A DNA stretch of 64,000 nucleotides, from contig NZ_KB906261.1 of NCBI RefSeq assembly GCF_000381265.1, forward strand, positions 1 through 64,000, in the 5' to 3' direction. The DNA is from Curvibacter lanceolatus ATCC 14669. GTDB lineage: Bacteria > Pseudomonadota > Gammaproteobacteria > Burkholderiales > Burkholderiaceae_C. Both the position numbers and the translations under genes were made by a program. Shown here one piece after another: positions 1-9,434 of this stretch; the first letter of the stretch is position 1, and each line of letters opens with the position of its first letter. The notes under the pieces are model-generated. The model was not told the origin of the DNA and made no database searches. It worked only from the letters and a program-made list of their open reading frames with translations.

Positions 1-772
1 AGCCACCAGCGTTCGCCAAAAAGCTGAATGCCGCACCCGGATTCAGGACATGAACGAGGTTGAAAAACGGGGTGATTTCGACTTGCTCACCGTAGGCAAA
101 CGTGCGGATGATGGCGAACTTCGTGAGCTGATCGGTCATGACAGCACTGGCGGCCACGGTGAACCAGACCCAAGCCGATGTGCGGCGGGCCGATTGCCAC
201 ACAGGGGCGGCCAACGGCAGCAACCACCCGGCGAGTGCCGTGCAGCTCCATCCCAGCGTCCACCCCGCCAACACATCGGCCGGAAAGTGCATTCCGGCCG
301 CGATGCGCGACCAGCCGACCAATGTGGCGTACAGCATTAAACTGAGACGACCACGGCGGCCCATCAAAGGCCAGAGCGCGCCGACCACCATCGCGGCATA
401 GGTGGCATGCCCGCTGGGCAGGCTGTAGTGAAGCTCTTTGTCCCCGATGACGCGCGCCAGGTCGCCAAGGACGGCAGGCGGGCGTGGAAAGTCGAACCAT
501 AGCTTCAAGGCGGTGGCGACCAATAACGCCAGCAAGAAGGCCGCGCTAAAACCAATAAGGCGATGCCGAACGGCCGTACCACGCGCCGGGTTTGTAGCCG
601 ATTTCGACCACCACCACAGACCCAACAGCATCAGCGGCGCTGTCCAGTAACTTCCCACGAGGCCAAAGAACCATGCCAGTGGTTTCAGCGTGGCGGGCGT
701 GCCTGTGTTGATGGCTTGAAACAACGCGATGTTCAGGCCACCCCAGTCATAGAGAAAGAGTTTCCAGCTCAT
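1..772 (-). CDS. pbrBC: Fused PbrB-PbrC: PAP2 phosphatase / signal peptidase II (copy 1, cut by window start)
   Basis: This membrane protein joins an undecaprenyl-pyrophosphate phosphatase domain (PbrB) to a lipoprotein signal peptidase II domain (PbrC). In lead resistance the phosphatase is thought to supply phosphate that sequesters exported Pb2+. The frame is open from the ATG at 772 to the window edge, so the end of the LspA domain is missing. Visible PAP2 signatures are the FPRPP stretch, SLPSGHATYAA and SRIAAGMHFPADV. The LspA part begins with TDQLTKFA and reaches the NPGAAFSFLANAG motif. The ATG overlaps the pbrA stop by 4 nt (ATGA), indicating translational coupling. It is clearly homologous to, but diverged from, the complete copy at 5856-6950. 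Confidence 0.88.
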   Translation of the reverse strand, partial: MSWKLFLYDWGGLNIALFQAINTGTPATLKPLAWFFGLVGSYWTAPLMLLGLWWWSKSATNPARGTAVRHRLIGFSAAFLLALLVATALKLWFDFPRPPAVLGDLARVIGDKELHYSLPSGHATYAAMVVGALWPLMGRRGRLSLMLYATLVGWSRIAAGMHFPADVLAGWTLGWSCTALAGWLLPLAAPVWQSARRTSAWVWFTVAASAVMTDQLTKFAIIRTFAYGEQVEITPFFNLVHVLNPGAAFSFLANAGG

Positions 773-3174
773 CGGCGCAACAACCTCAAGCCGTTGCCGA
801 CAACAAGCAAGCTGGCACCCATATCGGCGAACACAGCCATCCACATGGTCGCGTGACCCGTGAAGGTGAGCACCAAAAATACCGCCTTGATGCCAAGGGC
901 CAGCACAATGTTTTGCATCAGCACCTGTGCTGTCGCACGCGACAGGCGCACGAAGGTCGGAATCTTGCGCAGGTCATCGTCCATCAGGGCCACGTCGGCG
1001 GTTTCAATAGCGGTATCTGTGCCCGCCGCTCCCATTGCAAAGCCAATGTCCGCACGCGCCAAGGCCGGTGCGTCGTTGATGCCATCACCGACCATGCCAA
1101 CCTTGCCGTTTCTGGACAATTGCTCCACTTCGCGCAGTTTGTCGTCGGGCAGTTGGTTGCCTTGCGCGCGGTCAATGCCGGCTTGTGCGGCGATGGCCTG
1201 TGCCGTGTGGGGGTTATCGCCGGTCAACATCACGGTGTTGATGCCCAGAGCATGCAGCTCGGCGATGGCTCTCTTGCTGCTGTCCTTGATGGTGTCCGCA
1301 ACGGCGAATAAGCCATGTACCCCTTTTGCGCCCACCAGCATCACGACGGTCTTGCCTGCGGTTTCCAGCGCTGCGATGCGCTGCTCCAGCTCTGGTGTGC
1401 ACTGCCCCAGCTCTTCCAGCATCCGGTGGTTGCCCAGATGGTAGGTCTCCCCGTCGATTTGGCCTTGCACACCTCGACCGGGCAGCGCGCTGAACTCGGC
1501 CACGTCGAGCAAGGCAACCCCATCCCGCTGCGCAGCCTGCGCCACCGCTTTGGATACCGGATGGTCTGAGCGGGCCGCCAGACTGGCAGCGATGCTGCGG
1601 CTATCCGAGGCGAGTGCATGACCCCATGCGACAAAATCGGTCTGAGCAGGCTTGCCGTGCGTGATTGTGCCGGTCTTGTCCAGAGCCAGCCAGCGCAGCT
1701 TGCGGCCTTCTTCCAGATAGACACCGCCCTTAACGAGAATGCCGTGGCGGGCAGCGGCGGCCAAGCCGCTGACGATGCTGACCGGCGTGGAGATCACCAA
1801 GGCGCATGGGCAGGCAACCACCAGCAGAACCAGTGCACGGTAAATCCAGTCCATCCATGCCGCGCCCATGAAAAGCGGGGGCAGCAGTGCGACGGCGATG
1901 GCTAGGGCGAACACGAGAGGCGTGTACCAACGGGCGAACTGATCGACAAAACGCTGGGTCGGCGCACGGCTACCTTGTGCAGCCTCTACCGCGTGAATGA
2001 TGCGGGCCAAAGTGGAGTTGCTGGCCAAGGAGGAAACGCGGTACTCGAAGGAACCGGATTCGTTGATCGTGCCCGCAAACACCGGATCGCCGGGGGACTT
2101 CTCGACCGGGAGGCTTTCGCCCGTGATCGGGGCTTGGTTGACCGTGGAGCGTCCGTCTAGCACCTCGCCATCGAGCGCGATGCGCTCACCCGGTCTGACC
2201 CGGACTCGGCTGCCAATGGCGATTTGCTTGGCGCTTGCCTCTCGCCAGGTGCCGTCAGGCTGTTGCACCGTGGCCTGCTCCGGGGTCAGGTCGAGCAGTC
2301 CACGGATGGCGTTGCGGGCGCGATCCAATGACTTGGCCTCGATCACCTCGGCCAGCGCGAAGAGCACCATCACCATCGCAGCTTCGGGCCAGTGGCCGAT
2401 GAACATGGCACCTGTGACAGCAATGGACATCAGGGCGTTCATGTTGAGGTTACGGTTCTTGAGCGCGATCCAGCCCTTCTTGTAGGTGGACAGGCCTCCC
2501 GTCAAGACCGCTACAAGCGCCAGAATGACGACCGACCAATGATTGCCGTTGTGGAACCAGTAGACCGCTTCGGCCGCTGATGCGGCGATGAGGGAAATAC
2601 CGAGTGGCCACCAGTTGGTCTGCGTTGTCACAGGGGACGCCGATGGCGACGCGGCCATGGCCTTGTCCTCGACCTGCGCCTCGAATCCGAGCGCTTGTAG
2701 TGCCACAAGCACATCCGGCAGAACCCCGTCAGCATGGCGTACCGACAACGTGCGCTGCATCAGGTTGAAATCGAGACCGGTAACCCCGGCCACGGTGCCG
2801 AGCTTGTTGCGGATCAATGCTTCCTCTGTCGGACAATCCATCTTGGCAATGGACAGCTTGGTTGTCTGCCCAGCCGACGCCTCATCCATGCGCACAGCTT
2901 GCATGCCGATGGCCTTCAGTGCCTGTTCAACGGGAGACAGCGAAGGCAATTCGTGCTGCACGGTCAAGGTACGCTGCATCAGGTTGAACTCAAGACCAAC
3001 CACACCCGCCAGCCCAACCAGCTTGCCTCGGATCAGCGCCTCTTCCGTGGGGCAATCCATGTTCTCGATGCGGTACACCGCTTGAGCCGATCCGGTTGTC
3101 GGCGGGGCTTGTGTCGTGGGTTGCATGATCGGCCCAGCCGAGCAGCCACACGCCTTTGAAGCGCATTCACTCAT
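769..3174 (-). CDS. pbrA: PbrA-like Pb/Cd/Zn P1B-type ATPase (copy 1)
   Basis: Inner-membrane ATPase exporting Pb2+/Cd2+/Zn2+ from the cytosol. It has two N-terminal HMA domains with the MDCPTEEALIR variant metal site (Cys about 41 and 113). It then shows the transmembrane CPC motif (about 455-457), the phosphorylated DKTGT (Asp about 499), SDHP (about 537-540), TGDN (about 652) and GDGINDAP (about 697). The 801-residue length fits the family. A TTG exists 15 nt upstream, but the ATG at 3174 is preferred because AAGGAG sits just before it. It is divergent from pbrR and driven by a MerR-type promoter at 3208-3238. The second HMA and the rest closely match the copy at 6947-9349. Cadmium or zinc specificity (CadA) is an alternative name. 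Confidence 0.93.
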   Translation of the reverse strand: MSECASKACGCSAGPIMQPTTQAPPTTGSAQAVYRIENMDCPTEEALIRGKLVGLAGVVGLEFNLMQRTLTVQHELPSLSPVEQALKAIGMQAVRMDEASAGQTTKLSIAKMDCPTEEALIRNKLGTVAGVTGLDFNLMQRTLSVRHADGVLPDVLVALQALGFEAQVEDKAMAASPSASPVTTQTNWWPLGISLIAASAAEAVYWFHNGNHWSVVILALVAVLTGGLSTYKKGWIALKNRNLNMNALMSIAVTGAMFIGHWPEAAMVMVLFALAEVIEAKSLDRARNAIRGLLDLTPEQATVQQPDGTWREASAKQIAIGSRVRVRPGERIALDGEVLDGRSTVNQAPITGESLPVEKSPGDPVFAGTINESGSFEYRVSSLASNSTLARIIHAVEAAQGSRAPTQRFVDQFARWYTPLVFALAIAVALLPPLFMGAAWMDWIYRALVLLVVACPCALVISTPVSIVSGLAAAARHGILVKGGVYLEEGRKLRWLALDKTGTITHGKPAQTDFVAWGHALASDSRSIAASLAARSDHPVSKAVAQAAQRDGVALLDVAEFSALPGRGVQGQIDGETYHLGNHRMLEELGQCTPELEQRIAALETAGKTVVMLVGAKGVHGLFAVADTIKDSSKRAIAELHALGINTVMLTGDNPHTAQAIAAQAGIDRAQGNQLPDDKLREVEQLSRNGKVGMVGDGINDAPALARADIGFAMGAAGTDTAIETADVALMDDDLRKIPTFVRLSRATAQVLMQNIVLALGIKAVFLVLTFTGHATMWMAVFADMGASLLVVGNGLRLLRR

Positions 3175-3207
3175 GGATAACTCCTTCAAATCTTCTGTAC
3201 AACCTCC

Positions 3208-3238
3208 ATTAAAAACTCTATAGTTACTATAGAGTCAA
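3208..3238 (-). promoter_or_regulatory. PbrR-type operator/promoter of pbrA copy 1
   Basis: On the minus strand a TTGACT -35 box (3233-3238) and a TTTAAT -10 box (3208-3213) are separated by exactly 19 bp. That overlong spacer is typical of promoters activated by MerR-family proteins. The spacer is occupied by a 21-bp perfect dyad centred on 3225 (arms CTATAG...CTATAG). The pbrR gene starts only 21 bp away on the other strand. Confidence 0.85.
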
Positions 3239-3259
3239 GTGATAAATGGAGATTGAGGC

Positions 3260-3679
3260 ATGGAAATCAGAATTGGCGATCTAGCCAAGCGCTCTGGGTG
3301 CGAGGTCGTGACCATCCGCTACTACGAAAAGGAAGGGCTGCTGCCAAAGCCAGCGCGAAGCGGTGGCAACTTTCGGTTGTACAGCGATGTGCACATCGAG
3401 CGTTTGCAGTTCATTCGTCATTGCCGTTCGCTTGACATGACGCTGAGCGAAATCAGGATACTGCTGGGCCTACGAGATAACCCTGCTCAGGACTGCGGCG
3501 ACGTCAATACACTACTGGATGCCCATATTCGTCAGACCGAAGATCGCGTCGAAGCGCTGTTGCAATTGAAGCGGCACTTGCTCTCGCTGCGTGAAAAATG
3601 CTCGGGCGCTCGACGAATAGAGGCATGTGGCATCTTGCAAGGTTTATCAGATTGCAATCATCCGGGATGCAACGCATAG
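3260..3679 (+). CDS. pbrR: PbrR/CadR MerR-family metal sensor (copy 1)
   Basis: Dimeric MerR-family activator that senses Pb2+/Cd2+ and untwists the overlong pbrA promoter. The first 60 residues hold the winged helix with the VTIRYYEKEGLLPKPARSGG signature. A dimerisation helix follows, with metal-site cysteines at about 79, 114 and 123 and two more near the C-terminus (132, 137). It has 139 residues. A GGAG stands 9 nt before the ATG. It is divergent from pbrA and faces pbrT tail to tail. Its DNA-binding half is almost identical to that of copy 2 at 9435, but the effector half differs strongly. Confidence 0.93.
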   Translation: MEIRIGDLAKRSGCEVVTIRYYEKEGLLPKPARSGGNFRLYSDVHIERLQFIRHCRSLDMTLSEIRILLGLRDNPAQDCGDVNTLLDAHIRQTEDRVEALLQLKRHLLSLREKCSGARRIEACGILQGLSDCNHPGCNA

Positions 3680-3890
3680 CATGAGTTGTTTCGCACGCCG
3701 ACATTGGCCTGCGATTTTGGATTCGTGAGCGGCCTGCCTAATTGGCATCGGAGAAGGTCGTGCGGCTGACTTCTGATATTCCGTGCAGTCGTCTTCTGAA
3801 AATGACAACAATCGACTCTATTCTGACGTTTCGAGATGGGCTATCCTGACATCAGGTTAGGGTATAGCTCAAGCAGACACATGCCTTGAG

Positions 3891-5837
3891 TCAACCTTGA
3901 GGCGACACTATCTGGCGTTTCGAACGCAAATTGAAAGCGAAGGCGACTAGCGCCGTGAACAGTACGGCGAGTTGAGCCAAGAGTGTTTGCCACGATGGAT
4001 GAATGCCCAGCAGGTCGATGCGAGGAATTGCGATTGGACTAGTGTGCAGCAATCCGGCTTCTTGAAGCCCCGCGATGCCCTTTCCTGCTAAGACCACGGC
4101 AAGTACGGCCACCAGTAGCGAGCTGGCAGCGAAAAACTGACCAATCGGCAGACGCGCACTGGTACGCAGCAGTATGATCGCAAGTAAGGCCAACAGTACA
4201 ATGCCGGTGCCCAAGCCTGCCAGTAAGGGCCAGCCATTCCCCTCTGTCCAGAGCGCGGCAAAGAACAGCACTGTCTCGAATACCTCGCGATATACGGCGA
4301 CGAAGGCCAACGAAAACAGGAACCATGCCGTGCGCTTATTGAGTGCAGAGGACAACTTTTCCTTGAGGTAGACCTGCCAGCGACCGGCAACGCTCTTCTG
4401 GTGCATCCACATGCCGACGCCGAGCAGTACCACGGCGGCAAAGAGTGACGAAAAGCCCTCAGTTAGCTCCCGGCTTGCCCCGCTGACGCCGACCAAGTAG
4501 GTCGCTACTGCCCATGTTATCCCGCCAGCCGCCAGCGCGACAATCCAACCAGCATGGACGTATACCACCACGTCCTGCCGTTCGGCCTTCTTGAGAAATG
4601 CCAGCATGGCCACCACCACCAGCAGGGCTTCCAAGCCCTCACGCAGCAGGATGGTTAACGCACCGACGTAGGCCGCCACGGCATCGTCTTCGGAGGGGGC
4701 AAGCACTTTGTCCGCTTCATCCAGCAGTCCCTGCAAACGTTGCTGGGCCGTCTGAACGTCAGTGGGTGCGCCTTTAGCAACCAAGGCGCGATAAGACACC
4801 ATCGCGGCTTCGATCTTCTCGAACAGCGGCCGATTGCGGGTGGCCAGCGCGGGTTCGACTGGCTCGAAGCCATCGAGATAAGCAGACAAGGCCAGCTTGG
4901 TCGCGCCTGCGCGGTCGCCAGCCAGCAATGCCGTCACACTCTCGCTGAGTTTGGCCTTGGCAATCGCGGTGCCCTTCGGGCTGTTGACGGTCAGCGCGTT
5001 CGGGTTGGCGCGTAAATAGGCGGTAAGGGCTTTGGCGGATGGCACATCCAGCTTGTCCGCCAAGACATGCTCGGAGGTTTGCGTCAGCGCATCCAGACTG
5101 GCGACCGTCTGGCGAACCTGCGCATTGGCTTGCCAGAGCTTGGCCCCTTCGTCCTTGTCGCTTTGCGCATAGGGCAGTGTGCCGACAAAGAACGCCAGTG
5201 CCCAACGATCTTCATCCGACAACGCGCCAAAGCCCTGCATGGCGGTGCCTTGGACACCGTTGCTGATAATCTGGTGCAGCGCGAACAAGCTGCGCTCACG
5301 CGCCCGCGTGTGATCGGCCAGCGCGGTCGGCTTGGGGTTCAGGGATGCCGCCAGAGGGCCGTCACCGCGCCCTTGCTGACCGTGACAGGCCGCACATTGC
5401 GCCTGAAACAACTGTCCTCCCTTCGCCAAGACCGGCATCGCAGTCGGCGCGACTGGAAACGGATACGTCTTTTGCACCGCACTGGACAGCGCATGCGCCA
5501 GTTTCGCCACGCTGACCGGATCGGCCTTAGCAGCTACCGCAGCACGCAACGCGGACGCTTGTTGCAACAGGATGCCCTTATCGGTCTGGTCAGGCAGTTC
5601 TCCCAGTTGACGCTCGGCTGTAGCGGCAAATTCCTGCATTTCAGCGTACTCCGACGCTTTCAGCACGGCACCGTTGGCGACCGCGCCGCCGTAATCGACG
5701 GCGACGTAGTCCAGAAGCTGCCAAATCTGTTTGGCTTTGAGTTCGGTGGTTTCGGCTGCGTAGTTTGGCCCGCCAATCAACGCACAAGTCGCCAACAGCA
5801 AAGTCATCAGCCAGCGATAGGTTGCTCGGCAAGTCAT
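3891..5837 (-). CDS. pbrT: PbrT-like FTR1 permease with cytochrome c domain
   Basis: Putative Pb2+/Fe2+ uptake permease of the oxidase-dependent Fe transporter (FTR1/EfeU) family. A signal peptide (about 1-28) is followed by a periplasmic region with a c-type haem site CAACH (about 148-152) and a long linker. The FTR1 membrane domain carries the two Glu-rich motifs REGLE (about 398-402) and REVFE (about 516-520). The 648 residues match the PbrT type, not the short EfeU. It lies 18 bp downstream of pbrBC copy 2 on the same strand, so read-through from pbrA2 is possible, but a Fur-like box sits just upstream of it. Ferrous iron permease is the main alternative substrate call. Confidence 0.88.
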   Translation of the reverse strand: MTCRATYRWLMTLLLATCALIGGPNYAAETTELKAKQIWQLLDYVAVDYGGAVANGAVLKASEYAEMQEFAATAERQLGELPDQTDKGILLQQASALRAAVAAKADPVSVAKLAHALSSAVQKTYPFPVAPTAMPVLAKGGQLFQAQCAACHGQQGRGDGPLAASLNPKPTALADHTRARERSLFALHQIISNGVQGTAMQGFGALSDEDRWALAFFVGTLPYAQSDKDEGAKLWQANAQVRQTVASLDALTQTSEHVLADKLDVPSAKALTAYLRANPNALTVNSPKGTAIAKAKLSESVTALLAGDRAGATKLALSAYLDGFEPVEPALATRNRPLFEKIEAAMVSYRALVAKGAPTDVQTAQQRLQGLLDEADKVLAPSEDDAVAAYVGALTILLREGLEALLVVVAMLAFLKKAERQDVVVYVHAGWIVALAAGGITWAVATYLVGVSGASRELTEGFSSLFAAVVLLGVGMWMHQKSVAGRWQVYLKEKLSSALNKRTAWFLFSLAFVAVYREVFETVLFFAALWTEGNGWPLLAGLGTGIVLLALLAIILLRTSARLPIGQFFAASSLLVAVLAVVLAGKGIAGLQEAGLLHTSPIAIPRIDLLGIHPSWQTLLAQLAVLFTALVAFAFNLRSKRQIVSPQG

Positions 5838-5855
5838 GGAAATTCTCGGATTATA

Positions 5856-6950
5856 TCATTGTGAATGATTATAATTCTCATTTACGCCGGTGTCCAGTGC
5901 CTTGCCTTGGGTCAACATCTGCATGATGAGCAAAGCAGCGCCCGATGTGATCGCCACATCAGCGAGGTTGAAGGCGGGCCAGTGCACAAGCTGCCAATGG
6001 AAGTCGAGGAAATCGACAACCGATCCACGCAGCACACGATCCGCGACATTGCCGAGCGCGCCACCAAGGATCAGGCTGTAGCCCACCGCTTCGAGGCGTG
6101 GCCGCTGCTGGCACAGCATGCGACCCAGCCAAGCAGAAACGACCAGACCCAGCGTGATGAAAAAGTAACGTTGCCAGCCGCCAGCGTTCGCCAGAAAGCT
6201 GAATGCCGCGCCGGGATTCAGGACATGGACGAAGTTGAAGAAGGGCGTGACTTCGACCTGTTCACCGTAGGCAAACGTGCGGGTGATGGCGAACTTTGCG
6301 AGCTGATCGGTCATGACAGCACTGGCGGCCACTGCGAACCAGACCCAAGTCGATGTGCGGCGAGCCGATTGCCACACAGGGACGGCCAGCGGCATCAGCC
6401 ACCCGGCGAGCGCCGTGCAACTCAATCCAAGTACCCACCCCGCCAGCACATCGGCAGGAAAGTGCATTCCGGCTGCGATGCGTGACCAACCGACCAATGC
6501 GGCGTACAACACCAAGCCGATGCGGCCACGACGGCCTATCAAAGGCCAGAGCGCGCCGACCACCAGCGCGGCATAGGTGGCATGCCCGCTGGGCAGGCTG
6601 TAGTGTCGTTCGATGCCCCCGATAACGCGCACCATGTCGCCAAAAACGGCAGGCGGGCGTGGAAAGTCGATCCATAGCTTCAAGATGGTGGCGACGAGAA
6701 ATGCCAACGCAAAGGCCACGCTAAAGACTCTGAGTCTGTACCGGATGGCATCGGCCCGCGTTGGGTCAGGTGCCGACTTTGACCATCCCCACATCGCCAA
6801 GAGCATCAGTGGTGCAGTCCAGTAGTTGCCTATCACAAGGTTGAAGAACGATGCCAGCGGTTCCAGCGCTGCAGGTGTGCTCATGTTGATGGCTTGGAAC
6901 AACGCGATGTTCAAGCCACCCCAGTCATAGAGAAAGAATTTCCAGCTCAT
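5856..6950 (-). CDS. pbrBC: Fused PbrB-PbrC: PAP2 phosphatase / signal peptidase II (copy 2)
   Basis: Complete 364-residue fusion. The N-terminal half is a PAP2 undecaprenyl-pyrophosphate phosphatase (KLWIDFPRPP, SLPSGHATYAA, SRIAAGMHFPADV). The C-terminal half is signal peptidase II with both catalytic aspartates visible in GNVADR and FNLADV. Multiple membrane segments are expected, and it acts in the inner membrane. The ATG overlaps the stop of pbrA copy 2 by 4 nt. The extreme C-terminus (VNENYNHSQ) is encoded by the A/T-rich Fur-like sequence ahead of pbrT, suggesting the tail was acquired at a junction. In lead resistance PbrB and PbrC act with PbrA in sequestering Pb as phosphate. Confidence 0.92.
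   Translation of the reverse strand: MSWKFFLYDWGGLNIALFQAINMSTPAALEPLASFFNLVIGNYWTAPLMLLAMWGWSKSAPDPTRADAIRYRLRVFSVAFALAFLVATILKLWIDFPRPPAVFGDMVRVIGGIERHYSLPSGHATYAALVVGALWPLIGRRGRIGLVLYAALVGWSRIAAGMHFPADVLAGWVLGLSCTALAGWLMPLAVPVWQSARRTSTWVWFAVAASAVMTDQLAKFAITRTFAYGEQVEVTPFFNFVHVLNPGAAFSFLANAGGWQRYFFITLGLVVSAWLGRMLCQQRPRLEAVGYSLILGGALGNVADRVLRGSVVDFLDFHWQLVHWPAFNLADVAITSGAALLIMQMLTQGKALDTGVNENYNHSQ
5864..5882 (-). promoter_or_regulatory. Fur-box-like sequence upstream of pbrT
   Basis: The 19-bp stretch (minus strand AATGAGAATTATAATCATT) is an A/T-rich near-palindrome matching the Fur box pattern at most positions. It lies 26 bp upstream of the pbrT start and is embedded in the last codons of pbrBC copy 2. 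This suggests that the FTR1-type permease is controlled by iron as well as, or instead of, lead. Inference from pattern only; no Fur gene is in the window. Confidence 0.5.
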
Positions 6951-9349
6951 CGGCGCAGCAGCCTCAAGCCATTGCCAACGACGAGCAAGCTGGCCCCCAT
7001 ATCAGCAAACACAGCCATCCACATGGTCGCGTGACCCGTGAAGGTAAGCACCAGGAATACCGCCTTGATGCCGAGGGCCAGCACGATGTTTTGCATCAGC
7101 ACCTGCGCCGTCGCACGCGACAGGCGCACGAACGTCGGTATCTTGCGTAGGTCATCGTCCATCAGGGCCACGTCGGCGGTCTCGATGGCGGTGTCCGTGC
7201 CAGCAGCTCCCATGGCAAAGCCGATGTCCGCTCGTGCCAAGGCCGGGGCATCGTTGATGCCATCGCCAACCATGCCGACCTTGCCGCTTCGGGCCAATTG
7301 CTCAACTTCGCGCAGTTTGTCGTCTGGGAGCAGATTGCCTTCTGCACGGTCGATCCCGGCTTGTGCGGCAATGGCCTTTGCCGTGTGGGGGTTGTCGCCG
7401 GTCAGCATCATGGTGTTGATACCCATTGCATGCAACTCGGCGATAGCTCTCCTGCTACTGTCCTTGATGGTGTCCGCTACCGCGAATAGGGCATGAACCC
7501 CCTTTGCGCTGACCAACATCACGACAGTTTTACCTACGGTTTCCAGCGCCGCGATGCGCTGTTCCAGCTCTGGCGTGCTCTGCCCCAGCTCTTCGAGCAT
7601 CCGGTGGTTGCCAAGATGGTAGACCTCACCGTTGATTTGGCCTTGCACACCCCGACCGGGCAGCGCGTTGAATTCGGCCACTTCGAGCAAGGCAACCCCG
7701 TCCGTCTGCGCGGCCTGTGCCACCGCTTTGGATACAGGATGGTCCGAGCGGGCCGCCAGACTGGCAGCGATGCTGCGACTGTCCGAGGCGAGCGCATTGC
7801 CCCATGCGGAAAAATCGGTCTGTGCGGGCTTGCCGTGCGTGATCGTGCCGGTCTTGTCCAGTGCCAGCCAGCGCAGCTTGTGGCCTTCTTCCAGATAGAC
7901 GCCACCCTTGATGAGAATGCCGTGGCGTGCAGCGGCGGCCAAGCCGCTGACAATGCTGACCGGTGTAGAGATCACGAGTGCGCACGGGCAGGCGACCACC
8001 AGCAGAACCAATGCACGGTAGATCCAGTCGAGCCATGCCGCACCCATGAACAGCGGCGGCAACAACGCGACGGCGATGGCAACGCCGAATACAACGGGGG
8101 TGTACCAGCGGGCGAACTGATCGACAAAACGCTGGGTCGGCGCACGACTCCCTTGAGCAGCCTCGACCGCATGAATTATGCGGGCCAGTGTGGAGTTGCT
8201 GGCCACGGCGGTGACGCGGTACTCGAATGAACCGGATTCGTTGATCGTTCCCGCGAACACCGGATCACCGGGGGATTTCTCGACCGGCAGGCTTTCGCCC
8301 GTGATCGGGGCTTGGTTGACCGTAGAGCGGCCTTCCAGCACCTCACCATCAAGGGCGATACGCTCCCCCGGCTTCACCCGGACGCGGCCGCCGAGGGCGA
8401 TTTGCTTTGCGCCCACCTCGCGCCATGTGCCGTCAGCCTGTTGTACCGTGGCCTGTTCCGGGGTCAGGTCGAGCAGGCCACGAATGGCGTTGCGGGCGCG
8501 ATCCAACGATTTGGCCTCGATCACCTCGGCTAGGGCGAACAGCACCATCACCATGGCCGCTTCGGGCCAGTGGCCGATCAACATGGCACCCGTGACGGCA
8601 ATCGACATCAGGGCGTTCATGTTGAGGTTGCGGTTCTTGAGCGCAATCCAGCCCTTCTTGTAGGTGGAGAGGCCGCCCGTGAAGACCGCGACGAGCGCCA
8701 GAACGACGACCGACCAATGATTGCCGTTGTGGAGCCAGTAGACCGCCTCGGCCGCCGATGCAGTTACCAAAGAGATGCCCAGCGGCCACCAGTTGGTCGG
8801 CGTGGTCAAAGGGGAAGCGGATGGCGCGGCCTCGGCCGTGTCCACCACCTGCGCCTCGAATCCAAGCGTTTGCAGAGCCACGAGCACGTCTGGCAGAGCC
8901 TTATCGGCGTGGCGTACCGACAGCGTGCGCTGCATCAGGTTGAAATCGAGATCGGCAACCCCGGCCATGGTACCGAGCTTGTTGCGGATCAACGCCTCTT
9001 CGGTCGGGCAATCCATTTTGGCAATGGACAGCTTGGTCGTTTGCCCGGCCGACACCTGATCCATGCGCACGGCTTGCATGCCAATGGCAGTTAGCGCCTG
9101 CTCAACGGGAGACAGCGAAGGCAGTTCGTGTCGAACGACCAAAGTACGCTGCATCAGGTTGAATTCAAGACCCACCACACCCTCAAGCCCGCCCAGCTTG
9201 CTTCGGATCAGCGCCTCTTCCGTGGGGCAATCCATGTTCTCGATGCGGTACACCGCTTGAGCCGATCCTGTTGCCAGCGGGGCCGGTGCCGTGGGTTGGG
9301 TGATCGGTTCGACCGAGCAGCCGCACCCCTTTAAAGCGCATTCGCTCAT
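6947..9349 (-). CDS. pbrA: PbrA-like Pb/Cd/Zn P1B-type ATPase (copy 2)
   Basis: An 800-residue metal-exporting ATPase, paralogous to the one at 769-3174. It has two N-terminal HMA domains with MDCPTEEALIR sites, then CPCALVIS, DKTGTITHG, SDHPVSKA, TGDNPHT and GDGINDAP in order. A TTG lies 15 nt further upstream, but the ATG at 9349 has AAGGAG at normal spacing. It is coupled to pbrBC copy 2 through an ATGA overlap. The two copies differ mainly in the linker after the HMA domains and by scattered substitutions, so this is an old duplication or an independent acquisition, not a very recent one. Confidence 0.93.
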   Translation of the reverse strand: MSECALKGCGCSVEPITQPTAPAPLATGSAQAVYRIENMDCPTEEALIRSKLGGLEGVVGLEFNLMQRTLVVRHELPSLSPVEQALTAIGMQAVRMDQVSAGQTTKLSIAKMDCPTEEALIRNKLGTMAGVADLDFNLMQRTLSVRHADKALPDVLVALQTLGFEAQVVDTAEAAPSASPLTTPTNWWPLGISLVTASAAEAVYWLHNGNHWSVVVLALVAVFTGGLSTYKKGWIALKNRNLNMNALMSIAVTGAMLIGHWPEAAMVMVLFALAEVIEAKSLDRARNAIRGLLDLTPEQATVQQADGTWREVGAKQIALGGRVRVKPGERIALDGEVLEGRSTVNQAPITGESLPVEKSPGDPVFAGTINESGSFEYRVTAVASNSTLARIIHAVEAAQGSRAPTQRFVDQFARWYTPVVFGVAIAVALLPPLFMGAAWLDWIYRALVLLVVACPCALVISTPVSIVSGLAAAARHGILIKGGVYLEEGHKLRWLALDKTGTITHGKPAQTDFSAWGNALASDSRSIAASLAARSDHPVSKAVAQAAQTDGVALLEVAEFNALPGRGVQGQINGEVYHLGNHRMLEELGQSTPELEQRIAALETVGKTVVMLVSAKGVHALFAVADTIKDSSRRAIAELHAMGINTMMLTGDNPHTAKAIAAQAGIDRAEGNLLPDDKLREVEQLARSGKVGMVGDGINDAPALARADIGFAMGAAGTDTAIETADVALMDDDLRKIPTFVRLSRATAQVLMQNIVLALGIKAVFLVLTFTGHATMWMAVFADMGASLLVVGNGLRLLRR

Positions 9350-9382
9350 GGGTAACTCCTTCAAATTATCTGTTCAGACTCC

Positions 9383-9413
9383 ATTAAAAGCCCTATAGTA
9401 ACTATAGAGTCAA
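9383..9413 (-). promoter_or_regulatory. PbrR-type operator/promoter of pbrA copy 2
   Basis: TTGACT (9408-9413) and TTTAAT (9383-9388) on the minus strand are separated by 19 bp. The dyad in the spacer keeps the CTATAGT-A-ACTATAG core (9393-9407) but has lost the outermost matched bases compared with copy 1. It lies between the divergent pbrA2 and pbrR2. Confidence 0.85.
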
Positions 9414-9434
9414 GCGATAAATGGAGATTAAGTC

